This document shows, piece after piece, positions 36,998-46,364 of a DNA stretch of 64,000 bases (the stretch's first letter is position 1; every line of letters starts with the position of its first letter). The notes under the pieces are model-generated. The model saw nothing but the letters and a program-made list of their open reading frames with translations. It searched no databases and was not told where the DNA came from. The stretch is from JAOUFP01 sp963801505 (lineage in GTDB: Bacteria; Nitrospirota; Thermodesulfovibrionia; Thermodesulfovibrionales; UBA6898): positions 1 through 64,000 of the forward strand of contig CAWDEY010000013.1 in assembly GCA_963801505.1 (NCBI GenBank), in the 5' to 3' direction. The translations under genes and the position numbers were made by a program.

Positions 36998-37696
36998 TTA
37001 CTCTCCGAGATATGCGTGTCTTACTTTTTCATTGTGGAGCAGGTCTTCACTTTTGCCCTGGAGGGTGATGGCGCCGTTTTCTATAACATATGCCCTGTGA
37101 GAGAGCTTAAGCGCGGCCTTGGCGTTTTGTTCAACAAGAAGCACAGTCACTCCCCTGCTGTTGATTTCCTGAATGGTCCGGAAGATCTTGCTGACCATGA
37201 TCGGCGCAAGTCCCAACGAGGGTTCATCCAAAAGCAGGATGTCCGGGCTGGACATCAGGGCCCTGGCTATCGCGAGCATCTGCTGTTCGCCTCCGCTTAA
37301 GGTGCCGCCTTGCTGGCTTTTTCTTTCCTGCAGGATGGGGAACAATTTATAGACCATCTCAAAAGAAGACTTAAGGTTGCCCCTCTGAAGATAATGGCCC
37401 ATTTCGAGGTTTTCGAGGACTGTTAATTTCGGGAATATTCTTCTGCCTTCAGGCACCTGGCTTATTCCGAGTTCTACTATCCTGTGAGTAGCTATACCGG
37501 TTATGTCGGAACCATTGAGAATTATTCTGCCTGAAGAAGGCCTTAAGACACCAGAGATGGTCATCAGGCAGGTTGACTTGCCTGCGCCGTTGCTGCCGAT
37601 AAGAGAGACGATCTCATTTTTGCCGATCTCAAGATCAATGCCCCTGAGGGCCTCTATGGGGCCGTAAAAGGTATGTACTCCCTCGAGACTTAACAT
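36998..37696 (-). CDS. livF: branched-chain amino acid ABC transporter ATPase LivF
   Basis: 232 residues. Walker A GSNGAGKST, signature LSGGEQQMLAIARAL, Walker B DILLLDEPSLGLAP and switch LLVEQNA. It couples ATP hydrolysis to import of branched-chain or related amino acids with LivG, LivM and LivH. It is the last gene of the set and is separated from livG by repeat A6. No periplasmic binding protein gene is present in the window. Confidence 0.95.
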   Translation of the reverse strand: MLSLEGVHTFYGPIEALRGIDLEIGKNEIVSLIGSNGAGKSTCLMTISGVLRPSSGRIILNGSDITGIATHRIVELGISQVPEGRRIFPKLTVLENLEMGHYLQRGNLKSSFEMVYKLFPILQERKSQQGGTLSGGEQQMLAIARALMSSPDILLLDEPSLGLAPIMVSKIFRTIQEINSRGVTVLLVEQNAKAALKLSHRAYVIENGAITLQGKSEDLLHNEKVRHAYLGE

Positions 37697-37708
37697 GAGC
37701 TCCTAATC

Positions 37709-37869
37709 CTGGAAAAAGTAGTTAACCACAGAGGCGCGGAGGCACAGAGTTGAAAAATATAAAAAAAAGTAAGCCATACTGCACCTTGGCGGTTACAGTA
37801 ATTTTCCCGACATCTCCTTGTTTCCTCTGTGTCTCTGTGCCTCTGTGGTGAGTGAACTGCCGTTTTTAA
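37709..37869. repeat. CACAGAG-family repeat, copy A6
   Basis: Left end TTAACCACAGAGGCGCGGAGG, right end CTCTGTGCCTCTGTGGTGAG with AACTGCCGTTTTTA. It is inserted between livG and livF within the operon, so it is probably transcribed as a long hairpin. Confidence 0.75.
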
Positions 37870-37870
37870 A

Positions 37871-38635
37871 TTAATGCGTTTCTTTGCCAAGGTATGCCTC
37901 TATAACCATTGGATTGGTTTTTATTTCTTCGGGTGTTCCCTCCGCTATCTTGACCCCATGGTCGAGGACTATGATCCTGTCTGAAATTCCCATAACAAAC
38001 TTCATGTCATGCTCTATAAGGACAATAGTCTTCTCCATGTCCCTGAGGTTCCGGATTGTCTGCATCATCTCGTTTGTTTCCTGGGGATTCATGCCTGCTG
38101 TGGGTTCGTCCAGGAGCAAAAGGGAGGCGCTTGTAGCCAGCGCCCTGGCGATCTCCAGCCTGCGTTGCGCGCCGTAGGGCATGCTCCCTGAAATTTTCTC
38201 CGCATAGGCCTCAAGTCCGAACAGTTCAAGATATTCGTAGGCCTTTTCCCTGATGGCCTTTTCTTCTTTTTTGAAACCTGAAGAACGCATTATAGCGGCC
38301 ATAAACCCTGACCTTATATTTGTGTGCTGAGCAACCATGAGATTTTCAAGGAGTGTCATGCTTTTAAAAAGCCTTATGTTTTGGAATGTCCTTGATATGC
38401 CCAACCTGTTGACCTTGTCGGCAGAGTACCCTGTAATCTCCTGACCCGCAAGCAGGATGGTGCCTTTTGAGGGTTTCATGAATCCTGTAAGACAGTTAAA
38501 AAGTGTTGTCTTGCCGGCGCCATTGGGACCGATGATACTCAGGATTGTCATGTTTTTTGTATGGAAGCTCACCTCTTCGATTGCCCTGATGCCGCCAAAG
38601 TGCTTTGAGAGGGCCTTAACTTCCAGCTGATACAC
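37871..38635 (-). CDS. livG: branched-chain amino acid ABC transporter ATPase LivG
   Basis: 254 residues with a GTG start overlapping the livM end by 20 nt. Walker A GPNGAGKTT, family signature SMPYGAQRRLEIARAL, Walker B LLLLDEPTAGMNPQE and switch IEHDMKFVM. Partner ATPase to LivF. Confidence 0.95.
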   Translation of the reverse strand: MYQLEVKALSKHFGGIRAIEEVSFHTKNMTILSIIGPNGAGKTTLFNCLTGFMKPSKGTILLAGQEITGYSADKVNRLGISRTFQNIRLFKSMTLLENLMVAQHTNIRSGFMAAIMRSSGFKKEEKAIREKAYEYLELFGLEAYAEKISGSMPYGAQRRLEIARALATSASLLLLDEPTAGMNPQETNEMMQTIRNLRDMEKTIVLIEHDMKFVMGISDRIIVLDHGVKIAEGTPEEIKTNPMVIEAYLGKETH

Positions 38636-39758
38636 TCTTACCTCCGAAAAGACCCTGGGGCCTGAAGATCATAAGGAGTACAAGGCCTGCCCCGAGGGCC
38701 AGCATCCGGTATAACTGGACCTCCCGTAACATCTCAGGGAGCAGTACAAGAATTACTGCACCGACAATGACCCCTGCAATACTTCCGAGCCCTCCGACTA
38801 TTACCATACTGAGGATGAGCACGGATTCCATGAAGGTGAAGCTCTCCGGTGAAATGAACCTCATCTTGGCAGCAAAGAGGCTGCCTGCAAGGCCTGCCCA
38901 GAAGGCGCCGAAGGCCACGGAATATAATTTGTACAACGTATTGTTTATGCCCATTGCCGAGGCTGCTATCTCGTCTTCCCTTATGGCGATCCAGGCCCGC
39001 CCTATCTTCGAGGAGTGGATTCTTCGGATCACAACAATTGCAATGACAACAAAGAACATGACCAGGTAGTAATAACCAAAGAGGCTTGTCAGTTCAATAT
39101 TAAAGAAGTAGGGAGGCGTTATGCCTGATATACCGTTTGGACCGTTGGTGAAGCTGTCCCAGTTATTGAGCGTGATGCGGACGATCTCGCCGAAACCCAG
39201 GGTCACCAGGGCAAGATAGTCTCCCTTCAGCCTGCCTGCGGGGACAGCAAAGAGAAATCCTCCTATTACCGTTATGAGGGTGGACAGCGGCAGGGCACTC
39301 CAGAAGCCCATATCCAGTTTTGTATTGAGGATGGCAAAGCTGTATGCGCCTATAGCATAATACGCTACAAAACCGAGATTGAGCAGACCTGTAAAACCTA
39401 CTACAACATTCAGCCCCAGCGCCAGGATTATATAAATGCCGGAGATGATCGTTACATCGATAATATACCCCTGAGCTGCAAATGGTAATGCAGCAGCAGG
39501 TATGAGCAGAAAAAAAAGGAAACGGCTGTCAGTCGGCAGATATCTCCTGAAGTTCTCCACAGAGGAGTGCATATTTTTCAAAAGAGGCGAAAGATGACCT
39601 GAAAGGAATTTAAAGGCTGGTATGGCTGCGGACATTACTATGAAGAGTACGCCCGCGGCCTTTATACCCCTGAAAGGCAAAAACAGAAGTGCCAGCCACA
39701 GGGAGATAATCAATGGTCTTAAAAAAGGCCTTCCCAATAAATATGTAAGGGCATTCAT
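38616..39758 (-). CDS. livM: branched-chain amino acid ABC transporter permease LivM
   Basis: I choose ATG 39758 (MNALTYLLGRPFLRP), which lies 4 bp after the livH stop; the frame is open further up. About 380 residues and ten hydrophobic segments. GLNVVVGFTGLLNLGFVAYYAIGAY and the EAA-like cytosolic loop RAWIAIREDEIAASAMGIN are typical of LivM. Inner-membrane channel subunit. Confidence 0.92.
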   Translation of the reverse strand: MNALTYLLGRPFLRPLIISLWLALLFLPFRGIKAAGVLFIVMSAAIPAFKFLSGHLSPLLKNMHSSVENFRRYLPTDSRFLFFLLIPAAALPFAAQGYIIDVTIISGIYIILALGLNVVVGFTGLLNLGFVAYYAIGAYSFAILNTKLDMGFWSALPLSTLITVIGGFLFAVPAGRLKGDYLALVTLGFGEIVRITLNNWDSFTNGPNGISGITPPYFFNIELTSLFGYYYLVMFFVVIAIVVIRRIHSSKIGRAWIAIREDEIAASAMGINNTLYKLYSVAFGAFWAGLAGSLFAAKMRFISPESFTFMESVLILSMVIVGGLGSIAGVIVGAVILVLLPEMLREVQLYRMLALGAGLVLLMIFRPQGLFGGKSVSAGS

Positions 39759-39762
39759 GCTG

Positions 39763-40665
39763 CTATATCTTTTCCTCAAGATGTTTGCCGAGCAGTCCCT
39801 CAGGTTTAACAAGGAGAATGATGATGAGAATTATGAAGGCATACGCGTCCTTGTATTCACTGGATATGTAACTCGCTCCGAGGCTCTCGATGAGCCCCAG
39901 CAGTATGCCGCCGAGCATTGCCCCTGGTATGCTTCCTATGCCGCCGAGGACAGCAGCGGTAAAGGCCTTGATGCCGGCTGAATAGCCTATGAAATAATTT
40001 ACCAGGCCGTAATACATGGCAACCATTAATCCGGCAACAGCAGCAAGCCCTGAACCTATAATAAAGGTCACTGAAATGATCGTATCTATGTTGATCCCCA
40101 AAAGTGAGGCCATCACCTTGTCCTGGGCCACGGCGCGCATGGCCTTTCCTGTCTTTGTCTTTCTGATAAAGGCCTGGAGCATCATCATCATAGAGGCTGA
40201 GACCAGGATTATCGAGGCCTGAACATAGGTTATCCTTGTGGAGAGGAAGGTGAAGCCGGCCCCTCCGAAAAGTGAGGGGAATACTTTGTCCGTGGCCCCC
40301 TGTGTGAGCATGACATAGTTTTGAAGAAAAATGGAAACACCTATAGCGCTGATAAGCGGGCTGAGCCTCGGGGCGTTTCTGAGGGGTCTATAGGCTATTT
40401 TTTCGATGGTAAAGCCATAGGAGGAGCAAAAGATAACTGTTATGAGCAGCGTGAGGCCAAGGGAGAGGTACAGGCTGTATGAAGTGAGCCCGATTGCGGT
40501 AAAGAAGCCCAGCACTATGATGCTGAGATAGGCCCCGAGCATGTAAATCTCACCATGCGCGAAATTAATGAGTTCCAGTATGCCGTAAACCATTGTATAG
40601 CCCAGTGCAATAAGGGCGTATACGCTGCCAAGCGTCAGACCGTTTACTAATTGCTGTAAAAACAC
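39763..40665 (-). CDS. livH: branched-chain amino acid ABC transporter permease LivH
   Basis: I take GTG 40665 (FLQQLVNGLTLGSVYALIAL follows), which gives the family's normal N-terminus of about 300 residues. The open frame reaches a TTG at 40743, adding 26 unconserved residues. Eight hydrophobic helices, GYTMVYGILELINFAHGE and the loop GKAMRAVAQDKVMASLLGIN are diagnostic. First gene of livHMGF. Confidence 0.9.
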   Translation of the reverse strand: MFLQQLVNGLTLGSVYALIALGYTMVYGILELINFAHGEIYMLGAYLSIIVLGFFTAIGLTSYSLYLSLGLTLLITVIFCSSYGFTIEKIAYRPLRNAPRLSPLISAIGVSIFLQNYVMLTQGATDKVFPSLFGGAGFTFLSTRITYVQASIILVSASMMMMLQAFIRKTKTGKAMRAVAQDKVMASLLGINIDTIISVTFIIGSGLAAVAGLMVAMYYGLVNYFIGYSAGIKAFTAAVLGGIGSIPGAMLGGILLGLIESLGASYISSEYKDAYAFIILIIILLVKPEGLLGKHLEEKI

Positions 40666-40895
40666 AGGGAATCTTAACAGAAAAAACCCTGTAATTTCAA
40701 AGAACGGGTCAGCCGGAATCCAAAACCAAAGCACAGGGCACAAAGAAGCTGGTTAATCCGAAAATACAAAACATCAAAATTATGTTTCAATAATTCTTTA
40801 TTCATAAGTGGGATTTTATGTTCAGACTTTGATGAAGTGACGCATGTAAATAATATATAATATATCTCGTTGTTATAAATATTTCGGAGGTAATC

Positions 40896-42071
40896 TTGAA
40901 GCCCAAAATTAATATTGAACTTGCATCACGTGTTAAGAATCTTCCCCCTTATCTTTTTGCTACCATTGACAAGATGAAGCAGGCGGCAAAGGCAAAGGGA
41001 GTTGATCTGATAGATCTCAGCATAGGCGACCCGGACATTCCTACCCCTGGCCATATAGTTGAGGCTATGAAGACTGCTGTCGGAAAGGCCGAGCACCACC
41101 GTTATCCTTCATATGAGGGCATGCTTTCATACAGGGAAGCAGTGGCCGGATGGTACAGGAGACGCTTTAACGTTACGATCGATCCGGCAGTCGAGGCCCT
41201 TTCGCTTATAGGCTCAAAGGAAGGGATCGGACATGTCCCGCTGGCCTTTGTTGAGCCCGGAGATACTGTATTAGTGCCTTCCCCCGGCTACCCTGTATAT
41301 CCTGTAAGCGTGATGTTTGCAGGAGGAGAGAGTTGTTTCATGCCTCTTTTGGAAGAGAATGGTTTTCTCCCTGATTTGAAGGCAGTCCCTGAGGCGACAT
41401 TAAAGAAGACGAAGCTTATGTTTATAAACTACCCCAACAACCCGACCTCGGCTGTAGCGCCAAAAGCATTTTATGAAGAAGTGATAGCCCTTGCCGGAAA
41501 ATATAATATCATTGTATGCCATGATGCGGCATACAGCGAGATTTATTTTGATAATGAAAAGCCGTTGAGCTTTATGCAGATAGACGGAGCAAAGGACGTG
41601 GGTATTGAATTTCATTCCCTCTCCAAGACATACAACATGACAGGCTGGAGGATAGGTTTTGCAGTAGGCAACAGTGAGGTCATTGCCGGTCTTGGGAAGA
41701 TCAAGTCCAACCTTGATTCAGGAGTGTTCCAGGCTGTACAGGAGGCGTCAATCGCGGCCCTCAATACGGATGACGCGGTTTTGTCGGATATCAGAAAGAC
41801 CTATCAGGACAGGCGCGATGCGTTGTACGAGGGACTGAAGGACATTGGCATCGAAGTAACGAAACCAAAGGCGAGCTTTTATCTCTGGGCAAAAGTCCCC
41901 AAGCAATTTGATTCTTCAGGCTTTGTTGCGCATATCCTGGATAAGGCAGGTGTGCTGACAACCCCAGGCAATGGTTTCGGTGCGCCAGGAGAAGGATATG
42001 TGCGCTTCGCCTTGACTGTGCCTGTAGGGAGAATGAAGGAAGCTGTTGAAAGACTCAGGAAGGCTTTTTAA
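40896..42071 (+). CDS. dapL: LL-diaminopimelate aminotransferase (DapL type)
   Basis: 391 residues, class I/II PLP aminotransferase. The start is TTG 40896 with CGGAGG six bases upstream. LIDLSIGDPDIPTP, the PLP-lysine block HSLSKTYNMTGWRIGFAVGN and the C-terminal Arg in GEGYVRFALTVP are all present. It makes LL-diaminopimelate directly from tetrahydrodipicolinate and glutamate for lysine and peptidoglycan. A related aminotransferase role cannot be excluded from sequence alone. Confidence 0.85.
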   Translation: MKPKINIELASRVKNLPPYLFATIDKMKQAAKAKGVDLIDLSIGDPDIPTPGHIVEAMKTAVGKAEHHRYPSYEGMLSYREAVAGWYRRRFNVTIDPAVEALSLIGSKEGIGHVPLAFVEPGDTVLVPSPGYPVYPVSVMFAGGESCFMPLLEENGFLPDLKAVPEATLKKTKLMFINYPNNPTSAVAPKAFYEEVIALAGKYNIIVCHDAAYSEIYFDNEKPLSFMQIDGAKDVGIEFHSLSKTYNMTGWRIGFAVGNSEVIAGLGKIKSNLDSGVFQAVQEASIAALNTDDAVLSDIRKTYQDRRDALYEGLKDIGIEVTKPKASFYLWAKVPKQFDSSGFVAHILDKAGVLTTPGNGFGAPGEGYVRFALTVPVGRMKEAVERLRKAF

Positions 42072-42110
42072 TACCGGGCACAAGAGATGTCATAGTAAAG
42101 TCTTTATTAT

Positions 42111-42225
42111 GTCATCCGGCTTGATCCAGAATCTTCCGGAAGGATCCCCCGCTTCGCTTGAGGGAATGACGACATAAAATACCCCTTCAAAGAGGGGACG
42201 GGATGAAGGGGAGGGTGAGGATATG
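42111..42225. repeat. interspersed repeat remnants before folK
   Basis: GTCATCCGGCTTGATCCAGAATC with TTCCGGAAGGATCCCCC resembles 32896-32940. CCCCTTCAAAGAGGGG with a G-rich tail resembles one hairpin of the 13585/51769 family. No gene. Confidence 0.45.
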
Positions 42226-42248
42226 TCTTTGCACGACATGATTCTTAA

Positions 42249-42713
42249 ATGTCCACAGTTTATATAGGCATAGGCTCTAACCTTGGAGACAGGCACCAAA
42301 ACTGTCTCAGGGCCATCGGGCTTTTAAGGCAAAATGGGCTGCCGGCAGTCAAACAGTCCTCAATGCATGAAACAGAGCCCTGGGGAGTGACTGAACAGCC
42401 TGAGTTTGTAAATGTGGCAGTTGAAACAGAGACAGACATTGCGCCGATAGAGCTTCTGGAAATACTCAAGAAGATCGAAAAGGAGATGGGTCGTCAGGAT
42501 ACGATAAGATGGGGCCCCCGCATAATCGATCTTGATATTCTTCTGTATGATGATATTGTTCTAAAGACCGGTAACCTGACAATTCCTCATCCCCTGATGC
42601 ATGAAAGGGAGTTTGTCCTGGGACCATTATCAGAGATTGCAGGGGACTTGATCCATCCTGTCCTTAAAAAAAGCATAGCGGACCTGCTTAAAGAAACAAA
42701 ATTTATTAAGTAA
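42249..42713 (+). CDS. folK: HPPK, folate pyrophosphokinase
   Basis: 154 residues. IGIGSNLGDR, ETEPWGVTEQPEFVNVAVE, the acidic substrate/metal motif RWGPRIIDLDILLYDD and IPHPLMHERFVL-like end are all present. It transfers pyrophosphate from ATP to 6-hydroxymethyl-dihydropterin in folate synthesis. Confidence 0.95.
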   Translation: MSTVYIGIGSNLGDRHQNCLRAIGLLRQNGLPAVKQSSMHETEPWGVTEQPEFVNVAVETETDIAPIELLEILKKIEKEMGRQDTIRWGPRIIDLDILLYDDIVLKTGNLTIPHPLMHEREFVLGPLSEIAGDLIHPVLKKSIADLLKETKFIK

Positions 42714-42856
42714 AAAAGACTGCAGTATTTTCTCGTATCTGTAATTTCGGCCGGTCTGGAATCTTCTGTAAATCTGATAATGGCAAAAACAGAGCAATTG
42801 TAATATAATATTAATTCTGTTTATATCAAAAACATTTAATTTTTAAGGAGGCAGTC

Positions 42857-43874
42857 ATGATAAAGGTTTATTACGATAAAGACGCAAATCTCGGTGTTCT
42901 CAAAAAGAAGAAGATAGTTATCATGGGATACGGCAGTCAGGGACACGCGCATGCCAACAATCTCAAGGAAAGCGGGATGGATGTTACCATCGGCATACGG
43001 AAGGGAGCAAGCTGGGACAAGGCGAAGAAAGCGGGTTTCAAAGTGATGACTCCGTCTGAGGCCTGCAAAGATCGCTGATGTGATCATGATACTGCTTCCT
43101 GATGAATATCAGGGAGACATTTACAATGCCGAGATAGCGCCGAATATGAAAAAAGGTGTTTACCTGGCGTTTGCTCACGGCTTTAATATCCACTTTGGAC
43201 AGATCGTGCCTCCTGCTGATGCCAATGTATTCATGGCCGCGCCAAAAGGCCCTGGACATCTGGTGAGGTCTGAATATCTGAAGGGCAGCGGTGTGCCGTG
43301 CCTTATCGCAATACATCAGGACCCCTCAAAGAACACGAAGGACATCGCGCTTGCATATGCCTCGGCAAACGGCGGGGGAAGGGCGGGCATCATAGAAACA
43401 TCCTTCAGGGAAGAGACAGAGACAGACCTTTTTGGCGAACAGGTTGTTTTGTGCGGAGGACTTACGGCGCTCATACAGGCCGGGTTCGAGACTTTGGTCG
43501 AGGCAGGATACGCGCCTGAGATGGCCTATTTTGAATGCATGCATGAGGTCAAACTTATTGTTGATCTGCTCCATGAAGGTGGAATATCCAATATGAGATA
43601 TTCGATCAGCAATACCGCGCAATACGGAGACCTTACAAGAGGGCCGAGGATTGTTACAGAGAAGACGAAAAAAGAGATGAAGAAGATCCTTGGAGAGATA
43701 CAGGACGGTGTATTCGCAAAAGAGTGGATGCTTGAATGCAAGGCCAACAAACCATCCTTTAATGCCCTGACAAAGAAAGGTGAGAGACACCAGATTGAAG
43801 AGGTCGGAGCAAGGTTAAGGGCGATGATGCCATGGCTCAAAAAAGGCAAGCTCGTTGACAAGTCAAAGGCGTAA
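42857..43874 (+). pseudogene. ilvC: ketol-acid reductoisomerase, one frameshift
   Basis: The first part (to about 43070) gives MIKVYYDKDANLGVLKKKK and IMGYGSQGHAHANNLKESG, the NADPH-binding start. One surplus base near 43068-43072 (GCAAAGATCGC) shifts the frame, and the next frame continues IADVIMILLPDEYQGDIY through CGGLTALIQAGFETLVEAGY, EVKLIVDLLHEGGISNMRYSISNTA and the class I C-terminus. Repaired length of about 338 residues is exactly class I KARI. GGAGG precedes the ATG. Such an essential gene with a single-base break suggests an assembly error. Confidence 0.9.
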
Positions 43875-43879
43875 TTGAG

Positions 43880-43952
43880 AAAGGTCAAGGTTAAGGCTAA
43901 GGTTAAGGCTGAGATTGTATTTTTCTTCTCAACCTTAACCTCGACCTCAGCC
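43880..43952. repeat. AAGGTTAAGGCT repeat with inverted copy
   Basis: Short direct repeats of AAGGTTAAGGCT are followed by the inverse CTCAACCTTAACC and CTCAGCCT, forming a hairpin between ilvC and psd. A related AGGCTGAAG/CTTCAGCCT pair flanks 45237-45380. Confidence 0.5.
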
Positions 43953-43956
43953 TATT

Positions 43957-44601
43957 TTGAAAATGATTAAACTCGCCCCCGAGGGTTATCCCTTTATACT
44001 TGGCGCACTTGTCCTGACAGTGCTGGTTTCGATATTTTCCCCTGTCGTGACCTTCATTCCCTTTGTTCTGACGGCCTTTATGGTCTATTTCTTCAGGGAC
44101 CCTGAGAGGCTGATACCGGAAGGCAAGGACCTTTTTGTAGCTCCTGCTGACGGCAGGATCATCGTGATCAGGGACGTGCGTGAGACACGTCACCTCGGCG
44201 CTGATATGAAGCAGATAAGCATATTCATGTCACCTTTCAATGTCCATGTCAACCGCGCACCCTGCGACGGACGTGTGAAGTCAGTCCAGCATAACAGGGG
44301 GAGCTTTTTCGCTGCATATAAGGACGAGGCCTCGATAAGAAATGAGAACATCGAGATGGTGCTTGGAACGTCATACGGCGATATTCTCGTCAGGCAGGTT
44401 GCTGGTTTTATTGCCAGGCGCGCTGTATGCAGAAAGACGGAAGGTGAGGCATTGAGACGGGGAGAAAGATACGGGGTAATAAAATTCAGCTCCAGGGTAG
44501 ATGTATACCTGCCTAAGGATGTGGAAATCAAAGTAAAGCTGAACGATAATGTTAAGGCTGGTGCAACAGTAATAGCGGAGTTAAAAAGACGGCAGCTATA
44601 G
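43957..44601 (+). CDS. psd: phosphatidylserine decarboxylase (short type)
   Basis: 214 residues with one or two N-terminal membrane helices (YPFILGALVLTVLVSIF). FFRDPER, APADGRIIVI, ISIFMSPFNVHVNRAPCDG and IRNENIEMVLGTSYG are family blocks. It decarboxylates phosphatidylserine to phosphatidylethanolamine. The self-cleavage site usually reads FGSRVD; here it is FSSRVD, Gly replaced by Ser (AGC for GGC), while the Ser that becomes the pyruvoyl group is kept. Whether this still processes is unknown. Confidence 0.88.
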   Translation: MKMIKLAPEGYPFILGALVLTVLVSIFSPVVTFIPFVLTAFMVYFFRDPERLIPEGKDLFVAPADGRIIVIRDVRETRHLGADMKQISIFMSPFNVHVNRAPCDGRVKSVQHNRGSFFAAYKDEASIRNENIEMVLGTSYGDILVRQVAGFIARRAVCRKTEGEALRRGERYGVIKFSSRVDVYLPKDVEIKVKLNDNVKAGATVIAELKRRQL

Positions 44602-44909
44602 TAACAGGGATTTTTTAGAAGGCATCAGCAGATCAGGTTTTTCACGCTATAATATGTGTGTTTTATGTAGTTGCTGCTACTTGACCCTGCAAGACAGGGT
44701 CCGGGGTCTTGCCAAAGGTATTCTTCAGTCGAAAACAATGTTCGAAATGCTTCAAAATATCCGGCATAAAGGCCTGTAACGGGAAATGCAGGTCAATTGA
44801 TGTTTTGAATTAGGTAATTGACATAGAGTCCTGTTCCTGATATTAATGAATCAGATATATGATAATTCACTCTCTGGACGTATGTTTGCAAATAGGGGAG
44901 GTAATTCAA
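44602..44909 (+). promoter_or_regulatory. intergenic region with promoter TTGACA-N17-TATTAA
   Basis: The 308 bp hold no gene. TTGACA (44818-44823) and TATTAA (44841-44846) with 17-nt spacing form a good sigma-70 promoter for the two-CW protein at 44910. An imperfect CCTGCAAGACAGGG hairpin lies near 44685. Confidence 0.55.
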
Positions 44910-45209
44910 ATGAGGAGAATCAACTGCTGGGAATTCAAGAAATGCGGAAGGGAACTTGGAGGAGACAGGGCTGTTGAGTTGGGAACATGTCCTGCTTCAA
45001 TGAATACAGTGCTTGAAGGTGTCCATAGCGGCATTTGTGCCGGAAGGGCTTGCTGGGCAGTAGCCGGCACCATGTGTAGTGGTGAGATTCAGGGGTCCTT
45101 TGCCCAGAAATATAAAGACTGCGGGCTATGCGATTTTTATAACACGGTCAGGGAAGAAGAAGGAGACAACTTTATACTGACCATAGATTTGCTCGGCATG
45201 ATCAAATAA
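44910..45209 (+). CDS. two-CW domain protein
   Basis: ATG 44910 has GGGGAGGT upstream. The 99 residues contain CWEFKKCGRELGG, GTCPAS, GRACWAVAGTMC and CGLCDFYNTVREEEG, the conserved Cys-Trp pattern of the two-CW domain often found at the N-terminus of chemoreceptors or alone. Cys-rich, probably metal- or redox-binding; function unknown. Confidence 0.75.
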   Translation: MRRINCWEFKKCGRELGGDRAVELGTCPASMNTVLEGVHSGICAGRACWAVAGTMCSGEIQGSFAQKYKDCGLCDFYNTVREEEGDNFILTIDLLGMIK

Positions 45210-45406
45210 GCTCGACAGGGACATTAAAGGTATTTAGGCTGAAGACTGAAGGCTGCCCCGCCTCCGGGGGTGACAAAGACGATTGAGGCTAAAGTATATC
45301 GATCAGTTATAGGCGTTTCCCATCCTTTTACAATATTCTAAGCGTTTGCATGATCACCCAGAAGCCTCCAACCTTCAGCCTATCCACCTCAGTAGTTACC
45401 CATAGT

Positions 45407-46084
45407 TCAGCATTTTTCGACAAAGGCATTTATTGCGGAGATATCCTCATCACTGATATCGGAAAATGCGACACCGTAAAGATGTTTTTCAGTAGGTCTG
45501 TTCTCATTTTTTATCACCCGCACAATATCAGCGCTTACTGATATGCGGGCTGGTCCGGGAATAGAGAATGAACACCTGATGCTGTCGCCTTCGAACAAAA
45601 TTGCAGCAGACCGGAAAAGCATGCCTGCGGCGCTGATATTTTCTGTAAGGCCGGTAAAGGGATTTTCTTTTGTTCCCCCCTCCATTTTGAGTTTCAGGTT
45701 GATCCTGCATGCCCTTCTTGGGGTGACGTGAAGGAGAAGATAGGCCTCCTGAAGCAACACAGCATGGTTTACAGGCATGGTGACAAATGTATTCGCCCCG
45801 CACTGGACGCACCTTTGGAGGTTCGCTGTAGTTTCAGGGCAGACAATAATGATGGATACATTGCGCAATATGTCCTCATTACGTATCAGTGCACACAGGT
45901 TTTCAGCATTCATTGCCGGCATGTCGAGGTTTGTAATAATAAGGTCAGCTCTCTCAGACCTGTGCAGTGCAAGTATTTCCTCGTTTGTAGCTGCAGGGAT
46001 GGTCCTGATGTCAGTCCTGCTAAAAAAACTCTTGTCCTTATTGACAATTTTAATCAGGTCTTCTGCGATAATTACTTTTTTCAT
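45407..46084 (-). CDS. degenerate receiver fused to PilZ domain
   Basis: 225 residues. The receiver-like part (1-120) has AEDL and Lys-less VTMPVNH, and its phospho-acceptor position reads LIITNLDMPA, Asn for Asp, so it is unlikely to be phosphorylated. The PilZ part (about 125-222) has RRACR (RxxxR) and NISAAGM (N/DxSxxG), the c-di-GMP-binding motifs. It would be an effector of c-di-GMP signalling in a genome that also encodes GGDEF proteins. Confidence 0.8.
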   Translation of the reverse strand: MKKVIIAEDLIKIVNKDKSFFSRTDIRTIPAATNEEILALHRSERADLIITNLDMPAMNAENLCALIRNEDILRNVSIIIVCPETTANLQRCVQCGANTFVTMPVNHAVLLQEAYLLLHVTPRRACRINLKLKMEGGTKENPFTGLTENISAAGMLFRSAAILFEGDSIRCSFSIPGPARISVSADIVRVIKNENRPTEKHLYGVAFSDISDEDISAINAFVEKC

Positions 46085-46364
46085 GGCTTATGTCTTTTTA
46101 ATATATATCTACAGGAACGACTCTGTAAAGATGTTTGATATCCCTCAAAGCAAAGCATGGTTTGCGGGCAGTGTTTTCCGAGTTGTCTATGACAATCAAA
46201 CTATAAAGGGTCATAAGGCGCCGTACCTTTACAACTATGAAATTTCACTAAGTTGTGGTCTTTTAACCGATATGGCGACTTGCATTCTCGTGATTTACAG
46301 TGAGATAGCCCCTGTAATTTGCTGATAATTAAGGGAAAAACTCCAGACCAATATCGATCGTTAA
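46085..46364. other. gene-free interval
   Basis: No coding frame with family features is visible between the PilZ gene and the sigma-54 promoter. Short frames overlap each other and have no ribosome sites. Confidence 0.4.
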
